NCBI RefSeq assembly: GCF_900111615.1
Contig: NZ_FOHU01000004.1
Location: 62,001 to 126,000, forward strand
DNA length: 64,000 nucleotides
Direction: 5' to 3'
DNA from: Natronincola peptidivorans
GTDB lineage: Bacteria > Bacillota > Clostridia > Peptostreptococcales > Natronincolaceae
The translations under genes and the position numbers were made by a program. This document shows positions 44,896 through 53,098 of this stretch, piece after piece. Every line of letters begins with the position of its first letter. Within the stretch, counting starts at the first letter, position 1. The notes beneath the pieces were generated by a model. The model was not told where the DNA came from and ran no database searches. It saw nothing but the letters and a program-made list of their open reading frames with translations.

Positions 44896-45648
44896 TTATT
44901 CCCCTCCCTTATTTTGTTTATTCTTATTTTGTAAGTTCTTCACTTTCCGGGTGTGCAGAGCATTAAATGCCAATGCAGCTCCACCTGCCGCTAATACTAA
45001 AGGCTTAAATGGTATACCCTTCCAAATTTGAAGACTTATTGGAATTTTAGGATTGCGAGGCAAATTATATTTTTCAGGCTCATCTGTTAAAACCGTTAAC
45101 ACCTTCAGCCCATTTAATTCATAGTCACCGTAAAGATAGGCATTAGTATAACCCTGACTTTTAAGCTCGCTAACTCTCTTTTTGCCTAATTGCAACATTT
45201 CTCCTCTAGTACCAAATTTAACTGCTCTAGTGGTACACGCTTCAGCACAGAAGGGTTCCTGATCTTTTTTAATCCTACCAGAGCATAATGTGCATTTTTC
45301 AATGGTACCGTTTGCACGATCAGGTTGAACAGCATTAAATGGACAATTGTTAACACACCAATTACATGTAATACAGAGGCTTGAATTTATCATCGTCAGG
45401 CCATTTTCATCCTTCTGACATGCTCCAGTGGGACAAGCCTTTACACATGCGGCATCAGTGCAGTGAAAACATGCTCTTTTATCAAAATAATCTTTCACCT
45501 CAGGATATGCCCCAAAAGATAGCCTGTTGATTTTTGTTCTAAATACACCGTGCGGTAACTTATAAAGTTGTTTACAAACAACGGTGCATGCATTACATCC
45601 AGTACATAATGACTCATCAACTAACATCGCTGTATTTTCATAAGACAT
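44896..45648 (-). CDS. Four-cluster ferredoxin subunit with C-terminal membrane anchor
   Basis: A 250-residue protein of the DmsB/FdnH/HybA type. Four 4Fe-4S sites are visible: CTGCNACTVVC (15-25), CFHCTDAACVKACP, CITCNWCVNNCP, and the split CTLCSGRI...CAEACTTRAVKFG. The region ELNGLKVLTVLTDEPEKYNL resembles the beta subunits of formate dehydrogenase-N and HybA. One hydrophobic helix (PFKPLVLAAGGAALAFNA) near residue 222 is followed by a charged tail. It has no signal peptide of its own, so it would be carried out by the Tat signal of the molybdoenzyme. It starts 112 bases after that gene and 2 bases before the fusion gene. Confidence 0.88.
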   Translation of the reverse strand: MSYENTAMLVDESLCTGCNACTVVCKQLYKLPHGVFRTKINRLSFGAYPEVKDYFDKRACFHCTDAACVKACPTGACQKDENGLTMINSSLCITCNWCVNNCPFNAVQPDRANGTIEKCTLCSGRIKKDQEPFCAEACTTRAVKFGTRGEMLQLGKKRVSELKSQGYTNAYLYGDYELNGLKVLTVLTDEPEKYNLPRNPKIPISLQIWKGIPFKPLVLAAGGAALAFNALHTRKVKNLQNKNKQNKGGE

Positions 45649-45759
45649 GAGCTTTACTGCCCCCTTTCATTTTTCTTTAAAACCCTTAACAAATCTGATT
45701 AGCATTACTGGTAAATCGTTTTCCTATAGCATGAAACAGTTGAAGGTTGTCCACTTTTG

Positions 45760-48009
45760 TTATGCCTTCCTGATACTTAAGCAAACATCTGTCATGCAAG
45801 CACCCGCTCCAGGATCTCTTAATTTCTTAAACTCTTCTACACTAAAATCTGGAATTAAGTCTCCATCATTGGCACCTTTTCCATCAGCAAGTCTAAGAGC
45901 CTTACTTCTGTGTCCAAAACCATGTTCGATCATGATGGTGTCAGGTCTAATTCCTTGGATGAGTCTTGCTTTTAGTTTGACTTCGTTAACTTTAGATTTT
46001 ACAATTACTTCATCTCCATCTTTTATTCCCATTTCAGCTGCCTTATCAGCATTCATGACAGCATGATTCTCTGGAGAAATTTCATGAGCTATTCTATTAT
46101 TTTGAGTTGCTGCCATCTTGTGGACAATTGGTCTATTGATTACAAAATAAAATGGGTATTCTTCAGATGGCATTTCAAGCTTAGGTTGCCAAGTAGGCAG
46201 CGGGTCAAAACCATATTTTTCAAAAACAGTTGCATATAGCTCAATTTTTCCACTAGGGGTATTAAATTCTTCTCTAGGCTCTAAAGCTTGTTCATCCCCC
46301 CAAAGACCAGTAGGGCTTTGCTTGAATTCTTCCCAGCTAGTACCTATTGCTTTGAGGCGCTCATCATCAAACTTACCACCTGAAACTCCTTCAAAATATC
46401 TCCCTAAGCCCATTTTATCCGCCAGCTCTAAAATAATAGAACCAAATCCTTTTGTATTGTGTAGTGATGTCTCACTAACTGGTAACCTTATAGCAAGCTG
46501 AGGATACATAGAATGATATCCCCTATTTGCAAAACTTGATGTTTCTAAGAAATGTGGTTCTGGGAAAACTATATCAGCCAATTGCACTAGCTCCGTAGGA
46601 ATGATTTCACATACTACTAAGAAATCCAATTTCTTGAAAGCCTCTGTCATCCTCTTTGCATTAGGAAATGTCAGTGTGTTGTAGCCCCTTACCAAAGCTG
46701 CTTTTACAGGATAAGGTTTTTCATTTAGGATACCATCAGCAACTGTAGCCATATTACCTCTGTAATAAGTATGCATGATTGGCTCTTCATCCCATCCATC
46801 TATTCTTTTCGTAACCATATCAGGAAACGCTGGTGGTGGGAATATTGCATCCATTCCAGGTAACCTTGGGTTCCGTGGAAGCATGGCACCTCCTGGCCTA
46901 TCTATGGTCCCTACAAGGGCGTTTAAAAGCACTTGTGATTGAGCCAATTTAGTACTGTTCACATAATTTGGTCCTGCTGCATCCCTCTTATGACTTGGTA
47001 TATGAGCTGGAGGAGTTTGAGCAAATTCTCTAGCAATTCTTCTGATTACATCCGCAGGAACATCCGTTAGTTCCTCCGCCCATTCTGGCGTATACCTTCT
47101 AGCAAAACTTATAACTTCTTCAATACCAGTGGTGTATTTTTCAACAAACTCCTTGTCATATAGTTTCTCTTGAGTAATTACATGAATCATGGCTAATGTA
47201 AAGGCTAAATCAGTTCCAGGTTTAATAGGGATCCACTCATGAGCTTTAGATGCTGTTATAGACTGATAAGGATCTAACACAACAAGCTTTGCTCCTTTTC
47301 TAAGAGCATTCGTTACATTCTGCATATGCATATTTTTAGCCTTTCCTAGCAAATCGCAGCCAAAGGATAAAATATACTTGGTATTCTCCAGATCATAGGT
47401 CCAAGGCTTTCCACTCCCCGTTACCATAGCATGCCAAGCAGCCTCCTGAGTTGTAAAACAGGTACTTTGGTGGGCAATAAAGTTAGGCGTTCCGATGGCT
47501 CTACCCAATCTTTCAGAAAAAGGATGACTACGATGGAAAAAACTAATGGCATGTCCCCCATATTCTTCGCGAATTTCATTGAATTTTTCCGCTACCGTTT
47601 CAATAGCCTCTTCCCAAGAAATTTCTACAAATTTTGGGTCTTCATTTTCTCCCTTATTTGGATTTGTTCTTTTCATAGGCTGTTTTACCCTATCAGGGTC
47701 ATATAGTGTTTCTAAAGTATTATAGCCTTTAACGCATAAGCGTCCTGTAGCAGCCTGATCATGAGGATTACCTTTTAAGTGAACCACTCGTCCATTCTGT
47801 ACATAAGCTTGTATAGCACAGCCTCCACTACAAACACCACAGAAACTCGGAACAACCTTTGCACTTTCCTCATTTAAAGGAAGTGCATCCTGTTCTTGAG
47901 CTCTAACAAACTTAGGTACACCTAAGCCTACTCCAGCAGCTAATCCAGCACCTACAGTTGTTTTAATAAAATCTCTACGATCCAACTTGAATCTTTCGCG
48001 ACCACTCAC
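45760..48009 (-). CDS. Tat-exported molybdopterin oxidoreductase
   Basis: A 749-residue catalytic subunit of the DMSO reductase superfamily. The Tat signal is DRRDFIKTTVGAGLAAGVG at residues 10-28. The 4Fe-4S motif is C57-x2-C60-x3-C64-x27-C92 (CGVCSGGC then LCVKGYN), and Cys184 in HQSTCFTT is the candidate molybdenum ligand, as in Psr/Phs-like enzymes. No selenocysteine is seen. It could be a polysulfide, thiosulfate, tetrathionate or arsenate-type reductase, or a formate-type enzyme; the substrate cannot be read from sequence. GTG start behind GGAAGGAG. Followed by the four-cluster subunit and preceded by a TorD-like chaperone, which fits an exported complex (CISM family). Confidence 0.9.
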   Translation of the reverse strand: MSGRERFKLDRRDFIKTTVGAGLAAGVGLGVPKFVRAQEQDALPLNEESAKVVPSFCGVCSGGCAIQAYVQNGRVVHLKGNPHDQAATGRLCVKGYNTLETLYDPDRVKQPMKRTNPNKGENEDPKFVEISWEEAIETVAEKFNEIREEYGGHAISFFHRSHPFSERLGRAIGTPNFIAHQSTCFTTQEAAWHAMVTGSGKPWTYDLENTKYILSFGCDLLGKAKNMHMQNVTNALRKGAKLVVLDPYQSITASKAHEWIPIKPGTDLAFTLAMIHVITQEKLYDKEFVEKYTTGIEEVISFARRYTPEWAEELTDVPADVIRRIAREFAQTPPAHIPSHKRDAAGPNYVNSTKLAQSQVLLNALVGTIDRPGGAMLPRNPRLPGMDAIFPPPAFPDMVTKRIDGWDEEPIMHTYYRGNMATVADGILNEKPYPVKAALVRGYNTLTFPNAKRMTEAFKKLDFLVVCEIIPTELVQLADIVFPEPHFLETSSFANRGYHSMYPQLAIRLPVSETSLHNTKGFGSIILELADKMGLGRYFEGVSGGKFDDERLKAIGTSWEEFKQSPTGLWGDEQALEPREEFNTPSGKIELYATVFEKYGFDPLPTWQPKLEMPSEEYPFYFVINRPIVHKMAATQNNRIAHEISPENHAVMNADKAAEMGIKDGDEVIVKSKVNEVKLKARLIQGIRPDTIMIEHGFGHRSKALRLADGKGANDGDLIPDFSVEEFKKLRDPGAGACMTDVCLSIRKA

Positions 48010-48034
48010 TTTGCTTCACTCCTTCCTAAAAAAA

Positions 48035-48625
48035 TTAACAATTTTGGATAAGTATCTTTTTCTCAGACTCAATAAATTCAGCAGCATACTCCGCTACCTT
48101 TTTATAAAAGGCAGCATCTGTACTTTTTGTTATGTCCTCTAACAATTTTGGCATCCATTGTCCTATGTGATTGTTAAAAAAACGACGTACTAAATCATGC
48201 TTTTCCTCTTCAATCAAATGTGACATAAAATTTAATTCTGCTGAAATATGATCCTCTAGGAAGCCGCTGCTTTCATCCAGCTTGAATCCACATTGGTAAT
48301 AAAATCTTTTTACCTCCAACCATGGTTCTTGCTTTAGCTGAAACTTCTCTCCCCTGTAAACAGACTCATAAGGTCTAACTCCTGAAGGGAGTAAAAACAA
48401 ACTAGTGAATTCTACCTGCAAATCTAAAATTTGCTCTTCAGTTAGTAAAGGATCCATTACATCAGCCAACTGATTTGCCGCCTTGTTATTCCCTAAAAAA
48501 TATGATAAGGAAGCTTCAATAATTTCCTTAGACTTTTCAATCGTTTCTAGATCAATCTTCTTATAAAACAAACTTGACAGCATGATGTAATTTAATCCTC
48601 TTAAACTTACTTCAGATATTGACAC
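48035..48625 (-). CDS. TorD/DmsD-like molybdoenzyme chaperone
   Basis: A 196-residue all-helical protein with the TorD-family layout. Seen features are LQVEFTSLFLLPSGVRPYES (the conserved Glu-Tyr and proline segment) and DHISAELNFMSHLIEEE (the D-H-x-x-x-E-L motif). It would bind the twin-arginine signal and hold the apo-molybdoenzyme until cofactor insertion. It is the first gene of the operon, 25 bases before the catalytic subunit. GTG start behind AAGGGGGTGACAGA; a second, similar SD-like stretch (AAAGGAGGTGACAGA) lies about 31 bases further upstream. Confidence 0.87.
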   Translation of the reverse strand: MSISEVSLRGLNYIMLSSLFYKKIDLETIEKSKEIIEASLSYFLGNNKAANQLADVMDPLLTEEQILDLQVEFTSLFLLPSGVRPYESVYRGEKFQLKQEPWLEVKRFYYQCGFKLDESSGFLEDHISAELNFMSHLIEEEKHDLVRRFFNNHIGQWMPKLLEDITKSTDAAFYKKVAEYAAEFIESEKKILIQNC

Positions 48626-49507
48626 TCTGTCACCCCCTTCTAATCTGATGCCAACCCTCTGTCACCTCCTTTCAAGTTGAAACTTTATGAGCAAAAGAGT
48701 AGTGAAAACTTAACCTGTTATGGCTTGTCTCACAATCTTGACTCTCAGATCCTGTCAAATCTATTAAATGTTAAGTGCATTAACAGCAAAATACATATAT
48801 TTCTTTATTCCTACTATGGATAATGGCACTAAATATAAGTGTATGTGCCAAATAACAATAAAAAACCCTTGCATATTAATTATTTTTATAGTTATAAAAA
48901 TTTCTTATATATATTAATATATAATTATTCCATTATATATAAGTTCTAATTATACAACATAAGAACCTCTTATGTTGTACTCAACGATTTATTGTGTATA
49001 AATTATTTTTATATCTATAAAAATAATTTATATCATATGTGCATATGTCTATATGGTAATATTCATGGCCTTATATTCTCTCTGCTGGTTATTTCTATCT
49101 AGTGGTATGTCACCGATTTATTTACATATTGATATTCCATAATAAGTTGTAGAGTAACTCACTTTTTATTATTTGAATATCCATAAGTATAACTTGTTTT
49201 AATAAAATATTTTGTTCCTACTAACCTTAATGAGTGAATTAATTTAGATGAATAGTGATATAAATATAAATATTAGCATTATAATTTTTCATTTGTTTAT
49301 GCTATTATATAATATTTTTTTGGATGTGTCTGTAGTTTTTGCAGCGTATAAGTTGTTTTTATATGCATTAGATTTTTTTATGCTATATTGGCATCTCTGT
49401 ATATTTATAAACAAAGGGATTATCTATCTATATTTTTTCATTGCAAAACTACTGGATAAGGCTTATCTGATGGAACAATATCAATCCCTACTCTAAATAA
49501 AGGCTCT
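48626..49507. other. Regulatory-looking intergenic region upstream of the Tat molybdoenzyme operon
   Basis: About 880 AT-rich bases without a supported gene. It holds several inverted repeats: TGGCAC-N15-GTGCCA (48824-48850); ATTTTTATA-N2-TATAAAAAT (48882-48901); TACAACATAAGA with its complement (48953-48979); and a 15-base-pair palindrome (48999-49030) that contains the same ATTTTTATA-N2-TATAAAAAT core. The two shared cores are centred 123 bases apart and look like paired operators. A TTGACA reads on the minus strand near 48755 but lacks a good -10. Confidence 0.5.
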
Positions 49508-49612
49508 GTTAAACACTATTGTTGATTTTAGAGTTCTATTAGTTCTTGGGATTTGTCATCCTGTGGGAACCGAAGGATCTAAGACTCTTCGCTATGCTCA
49601 GAGTGACAATCA
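49508..49612. repeat. Intergenic repeat element, copy 1 (MITE/REP-like)
   Basis: GTTAAACACTATTGTTGATT followed by a hairpin-forming part in which GTCATCCTG and CGAAGGA pair imperfectly with TCTTCGCTATGCTCAGAGTG. Bacterial genomes often carry such elements in many copies. A more decayed relative lies at 61602-61685. No coding capacity. Confidence 0.6.
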
Positions 49613-49869
49613 CTCAGAATCTTATCATGATTTTATTTATATAATATCAACATCTATCTTTAAATATAGCCTAAATAAAAAAGTGATGATTTAAAGTAGG
49701 TCATGTAAGGGCTACTTCTTGAATAACACATTTAGGAAGAATTTCTTTGACTTATTAAAATCAGAATTTCTCTACCTCTTGGAGCTCATGTCGCTAAGAT
49801 ATTTTTCCAAAGATCTTGAAATTATCTAGATTAATACAGTAACAAAGGAATCAAATGCAAATTAAAAGG

Positions 49870-49898
49870 ACTGAATTCGTTTCAATAACGAATTCAGT
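49870..49898 (-). terminator. Hairpin downstream of lipA
   Basis: A perfect 12-base-pair stem ACTGAATTCGTT with its complement and a 5-base loop, 58 bases past the lipA stop, followed by CCTTTTAATTTG on the minus strand. Probably ends the dehydrogenase-lip operon. The 49613-49869 stretch before it holds nothing else I can support. Confidence 0.6.
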
Positions 49899-49955
49899 AC
49901 CTAGAAAGTGTTGAGGCTTAAATAGTCTGTCAAAAAAATGAGTTCCTATCCTAGC

Positions 49956-50813
49956 TTATTTCATTACATTTAGTGCCTCTACAGCATTATAAGAGCTTCT
50001 GACAAAGGGACCGCTTGCTACATATTTAAACCCCATATTTAATGCTCTTTCTTTATAGTCATCAAATTTTTCTGGTGGTATGTATTCAACCACTTCTATA
50101 TGTTCCTTGGTTGGTTGTAGGTATTGTCCCAATGTCAGAATATCACAATTTATTTTTATTAAGTCCTCCATGACCCTTATGATTTCCTCTTCCTTTTCAC
50201 CCAAGCCCAACATTATTCCAGTTTTTATAACTATGCTTCCGTCTATATCTTTTACAGCTTTCAATATACTTAAAGATCTTTGATAATCCGCCTGTGGCCT
50301 TACCTGTTGGTATAAAGATGGAACTGTCTCTAGATTGTGATTGATAATTTCAGGCTTAGCTTTAATAATTTCTTTTAATGCCTGTAGATTACCAGCAAAA
50401 TCAGGTATCAACACTTCTATTGTAATGCCTTTATTCAGATTCTTAATTTCATTAATGGTTTTGGCAAAATGTCCAGCTCCTCCGTCGAGTAAATCATCTC
50501 TAGTAACGGAAGTAATAACTACGTGCTTTAATCCTAATTTTTCTACCGCAATGGCAACATTTTGAGGTTCCTTTTCATCTAACTTTTCTGGTGACTCTTT
50601 TGAAACTGCACAAAATCTACAGTTTCTGGTGCAAGTTTTTCCTAAAATCATAAAGGTAGCAGTTTGGTTTTCAAAGCATTCTCCGATATTTGGACAATCT
50701 GCCCCTTCACATACAGTATGCAGAGATAGAGACTTTAGCATTTTTTCCATTGCATTTAGACTTTCTTGATTTGGTGCTTTTTTCCTTAACCAAGGGGGTC
50801 TATTTTTAATCAT
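49956..50813 (-). CDS. lipA: Lipoyl synthase, copy 1
   Basis: A 285-residue radical-SAM enzyme with two clusters. The LipA-specific motif is CEGADCPNIGECF and the radical-SAM motif CTRNCRFC; the C-terminal Ser ligand lies in GPFVRSSYNA. It inserts two sulfur atoms into protein-bound octanoate. The start overlaps the lipB stop by 8 bases, so they are coupled. It probably serves the E2 subunit encoded upstream in the same transcript. A paralogue lies at 62202-63059. Confidence 0.95.
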   Translation of the reverse strand: MIKNRPPWLRKKAPNQESLNAMEKMLKSLSLHTVCEGADCPNIGECFENQTATFMILGKTCTRNCRFCAVSKESPEKLDEKEPQNVAIAVEKLGLKHVVITSVTRDDLLDGGAGHFAKTINEIKNLNKGITIEVLIPDFAGNLQALKEIIKAKPEIINHNLETVPSLYQQVRPQADYQRSLSILKAVKDIDGSIVIKTGIMLGLGEKEEEIIRVMEDLIKINCDILTLGQYLQPTKEHIEVVEYIPPEKFDDYKERALNMGFKYVASGPFVRSSYNAVEALNVMK

Positions 50814-51495
50814 CTGTCAGAATCAGCTCCTCTAATGCTTCTATTTTTTCTTCTACTAATTCACAGTTAAAGGATTCTTGAAAGCTATTTTTTATACCAA
50901 GGTAAACTTCTTCTTTTTGAACATCCTCCTTAATCTTTTTGATGGAGGCAACACCCAATTCAGTGATACCACAAGGTTGAATCATTCTAAAGTGTTCTTC
51001 ATTCACTGAATAGTTCAAAGCAAAACCATGGTAGGTAATCCAGTTTTTCACAGATATTCCCATAGCACATATCTTATTCTCCCCTACCCATACACCTCTA
51101 TATTTATTTTTTCTACCTGCTAACATCCCCATATCTTTCAATGTTATGATGATCGTTTCCTCTAACTGTTGCAAATACCAATGGATATCTTGATGAAAGT
51201 GCTTTAGATTTAAAATAGGATAACCAACAATTTGTCCAGGACCATGATAAGTAATATTTCCTCCTCGGTCTGTCTCGTATAAATCTATACCCATAGAGGC
51301 AATATATTCTTTAGACCACAATAGATTTTCCATGCCACCATTTTTCCCAACTGTAAAAACGGGAAAATGCTCTACTAATAGAAAGAACCCCGCTATATCT
51401 TCACACTTTTTTATATAGTCTACAAGCATGTATTGTATTTTTAGTGATTTTTGGTATTCCATAATGTCTAGATTAATTAAACCAACTTTTTTCAA
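50806..51495 (-). CDS. lipB: Octanoyl-[acyl carrier protein]:protein octanoyltransferase
   Basis: A 229-residue LipB. Seen motifs are RGGNITYHGPGQIVGYPI and the catalytic PCGI with HFRMIQPCGITELG; the Lys and Cys residues of the cysteine-lysine dyad are retained (GVWVGENKICAMG). It transfers octanoate from ACP to the lipoyl domain of E2. TTG start behind AAAGGGGGAAAAACC. It lies 204 bases after lpd, with a hairpin between, and overlaps lipA by 8 bases. Confidence 0.94.
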   Translation of the reverse strand: MKKVGLINLDIMEYQKSLKIQYMLVDYIKKCEDIAGFFLLVEHFPVFTVGKNGGMENLLWSKEYIASMGIDLYETDRGGNITYHGPGQIVGYPILNLKHFHQDIHWYLQQLEETIIITLKDMGMLAGRKNKYRGVWVGENKICAMGISVKNWITYHGFALNYSVNEEHFRMIQPCGITELGVASIKKIKEDVQKEEVYLGIKNSFQESFNCELVEEKIEALEELILTDD

Positions 51496-51644
51496 GGTTT
51501 TTCCCCCTTTGCTTTAGTAGGCCTTTTTTAGAGGTAACACATACAAATTAGGTTGTTTCCGATGTTATCAATAAATTTTTGACAATTTATAGTTGGACTT
51601 TTTTCTATGGGCTTATCTATATAACCACTATTTGAGGTTTTATA

Positions 51645-51676
51645 GATAAACCCACAGCCAGAGCTATGGGTTTATC
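51645..51676 (-). other. Hairpin between lpd and lipB
   Basis: GATAAACCCA (51645-51654) pairs with TGGGTTTATC (51667-51676). No clean U-tract follows. The same element, mutated, is present at 63222-63253 in the decayed duplicate, so it belonged to the original block. It may lower expression of lipBA relative to the dehydrogenase genes. Confidence 0.55.
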
Positions 51677-51699
51677 CCTATATATAAGAGGGGGGAGAA

Positions 51700-53088
51700 T
51701 TATCTTTTCACCACATGAATACAACTATCATAAACATCATGAGCTGCCTCCAAAACAGCTTCAGATACAGTAGGATGCCCATGAATGGTTGTTATTATCT
51801 CATCTATGGTTGCTTCTAATCGGATGGCTAGTGAACCCTCAGCAATCATATCTGTAGCCCTAGGTCCTGCTATATGTAGTCCTAAGACCTCGCCGGTTTT
51901 TGCATCTGCAACAAACTTCACCATTCCTTCAGTTTCCTGCATGATGAGGGATTTTCCATTAGCCATAAATGGGAATTTTCCAGTCTTAACATTATATCCT
52001 GCTGTTTTTGCTTCTTCTTCTGTTAATCCAACTGTAGCAATCTCTGGCTTTGTATATACACAAGAGGGTATTGTTTTAAAATCTATGGTAGCCTCTTCTC
52101 CCATAATGGTTTCCGCTGCAACGATTCCCTGAGCTGATGCAACATGAGCCAGCATAATACCTCCTGTACAATCACCAATTGCATAAATATTATTGATATT
52201 TGTCTGCATTTTTTTATTAATATCAATAGCTTTACCATTAAGCTTAATGCCTATTTCTTTTAAGCCAACATGGTCTGTAGAAGGCTTTCGACCTGTAGCT
52301 ATGAGTACCTTCTCTGCCTGAATTTTTGTCTCTGTATTATCATAAGAAATAGAAACCTCTAATAATCCTTTGTCTTCTTTTATAGCCTTTACTTTTGTGT
52401 TGGTTTTAATCTCTACTTTGTTCTTTTCTAATTCATGCTCTACGTATTGTACAATTTCCTGGTCCATTGTATTTAGTATATTGGGTAGCATCTCTACTAC
52501 CGTCACTTTTGATCCTAATCTGCTATAAATACTTGCAAATTCAGTCCCTATTACACCTCCGCCTATAATGCAGATGCTTTTTGGTATCTCCTCTAAAGAA
52601 AGCGCTTCATCACTATTGATTACATTCTCTAAAGTTGCTCCCTCTATAGGAATTTTTGTAGATTCTGATCCTACGGCTACAATAGCGTAATCAAAATCAA
52701 TGATTTCTTTTCCTTCATCCGTTAGCTGAACCTCTAACTGATTTTTGCTAATGAAATGCCCTCTGCCATGCATTATTTTAACTTTATTGGAATTCAATAA
52801 TGCTTTTACACCATCTACTAATTGCTTCACTACATTATTTTTTCTTTCCTGTAGTTTATCCCAATCTAGTCCTACTTTTTCAACCACTAATCCGATGTCA
52901 TTTACTTCCTTCATGTGACTATATAATTCTGCAGTATGAAGTAATACCTTTGTAGGAATACATCCCACATTTAAACAGGTACCACCCAATGCTTCCTTCT
53001 CTATAATGGTTACTTCGGCCCCTAGTTGTGCTGCTCTTATGGCAGCTACATATCCTCCAGGACCTCCCCCAAGAACAGCTATTCTCAT
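51700..53088 (-). CDS. lpd: Dihydrolipoyl dehydrogenase (E3)
   Basis: A 462-residue flavoprotein. Seen features are GGGPGGYVAAIRAAQLGAEV (FAD site), GGTCLNVGCIPTK (redox-active disulfide), ICIIGGGVIGTEFASIYSRL (NAD site), YAIGDCTGGIMLAHVASAQG, and the C-terminal HGHPTVSEAV with the catalytic His-Glu pair. It reoxidises dihydrolipoamide on E2 with NAD+. It begins 10 bases after E2 and is followed by lipB. A decayed copy of its 3' end is found at 63279-63405. Confidence 0.95.
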   Translation of the reverse strand: MRIAVLGGGPGGYVAAIRAAQLGAEVTIIEKEALGGTCLNVGCIPTKVLLHTAELYSHMKEVNDIGLVVEKVGLDWDKLQERKNNVVKQLVDGVKALLNSNKVKIMHGRGHFISKNQLEVQLTDEGKEIIDFDYAIVAVGSESTKIPIEGATLENVINSDEALSLEEIPKSICIIGGGVIGTEFASIYSRLGSKVTVVEMLPNILNTMDQEIVQYVEHELEKNKVEIKTNTKVKAIKEDKGLLEVSISYDNTETKIQAEKVLIATGRKPSTDHVGLKEIGIKLNGKAIDINKKMQTNINNIYAIGDCTGGIMLAHVASAQGIVAAETIMGEEATIDFKTIPSCVYTKPEIATVGLTEEEAKTAGYNVKTGKFPFMANGKSLIMQETEGMVKFVADAKTGEVLGLHIAGPRATDMIAEGSLAIRLEATIDEIITTIHGHPTVSEAVLEAAHDVYDSCIHVVKR

Positions 53089-53098
53089 AGTATCCCTC

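Noticed and set aside
49248-49496. Plus-strand 82-codon reading frame in the gap after the torD operon
   Set aside because: Very AT-rich, composed almost only of Ile, Phe, Leu and Tyr, no ribosome-binding site and no neighbour in the same operon; looks like chance.
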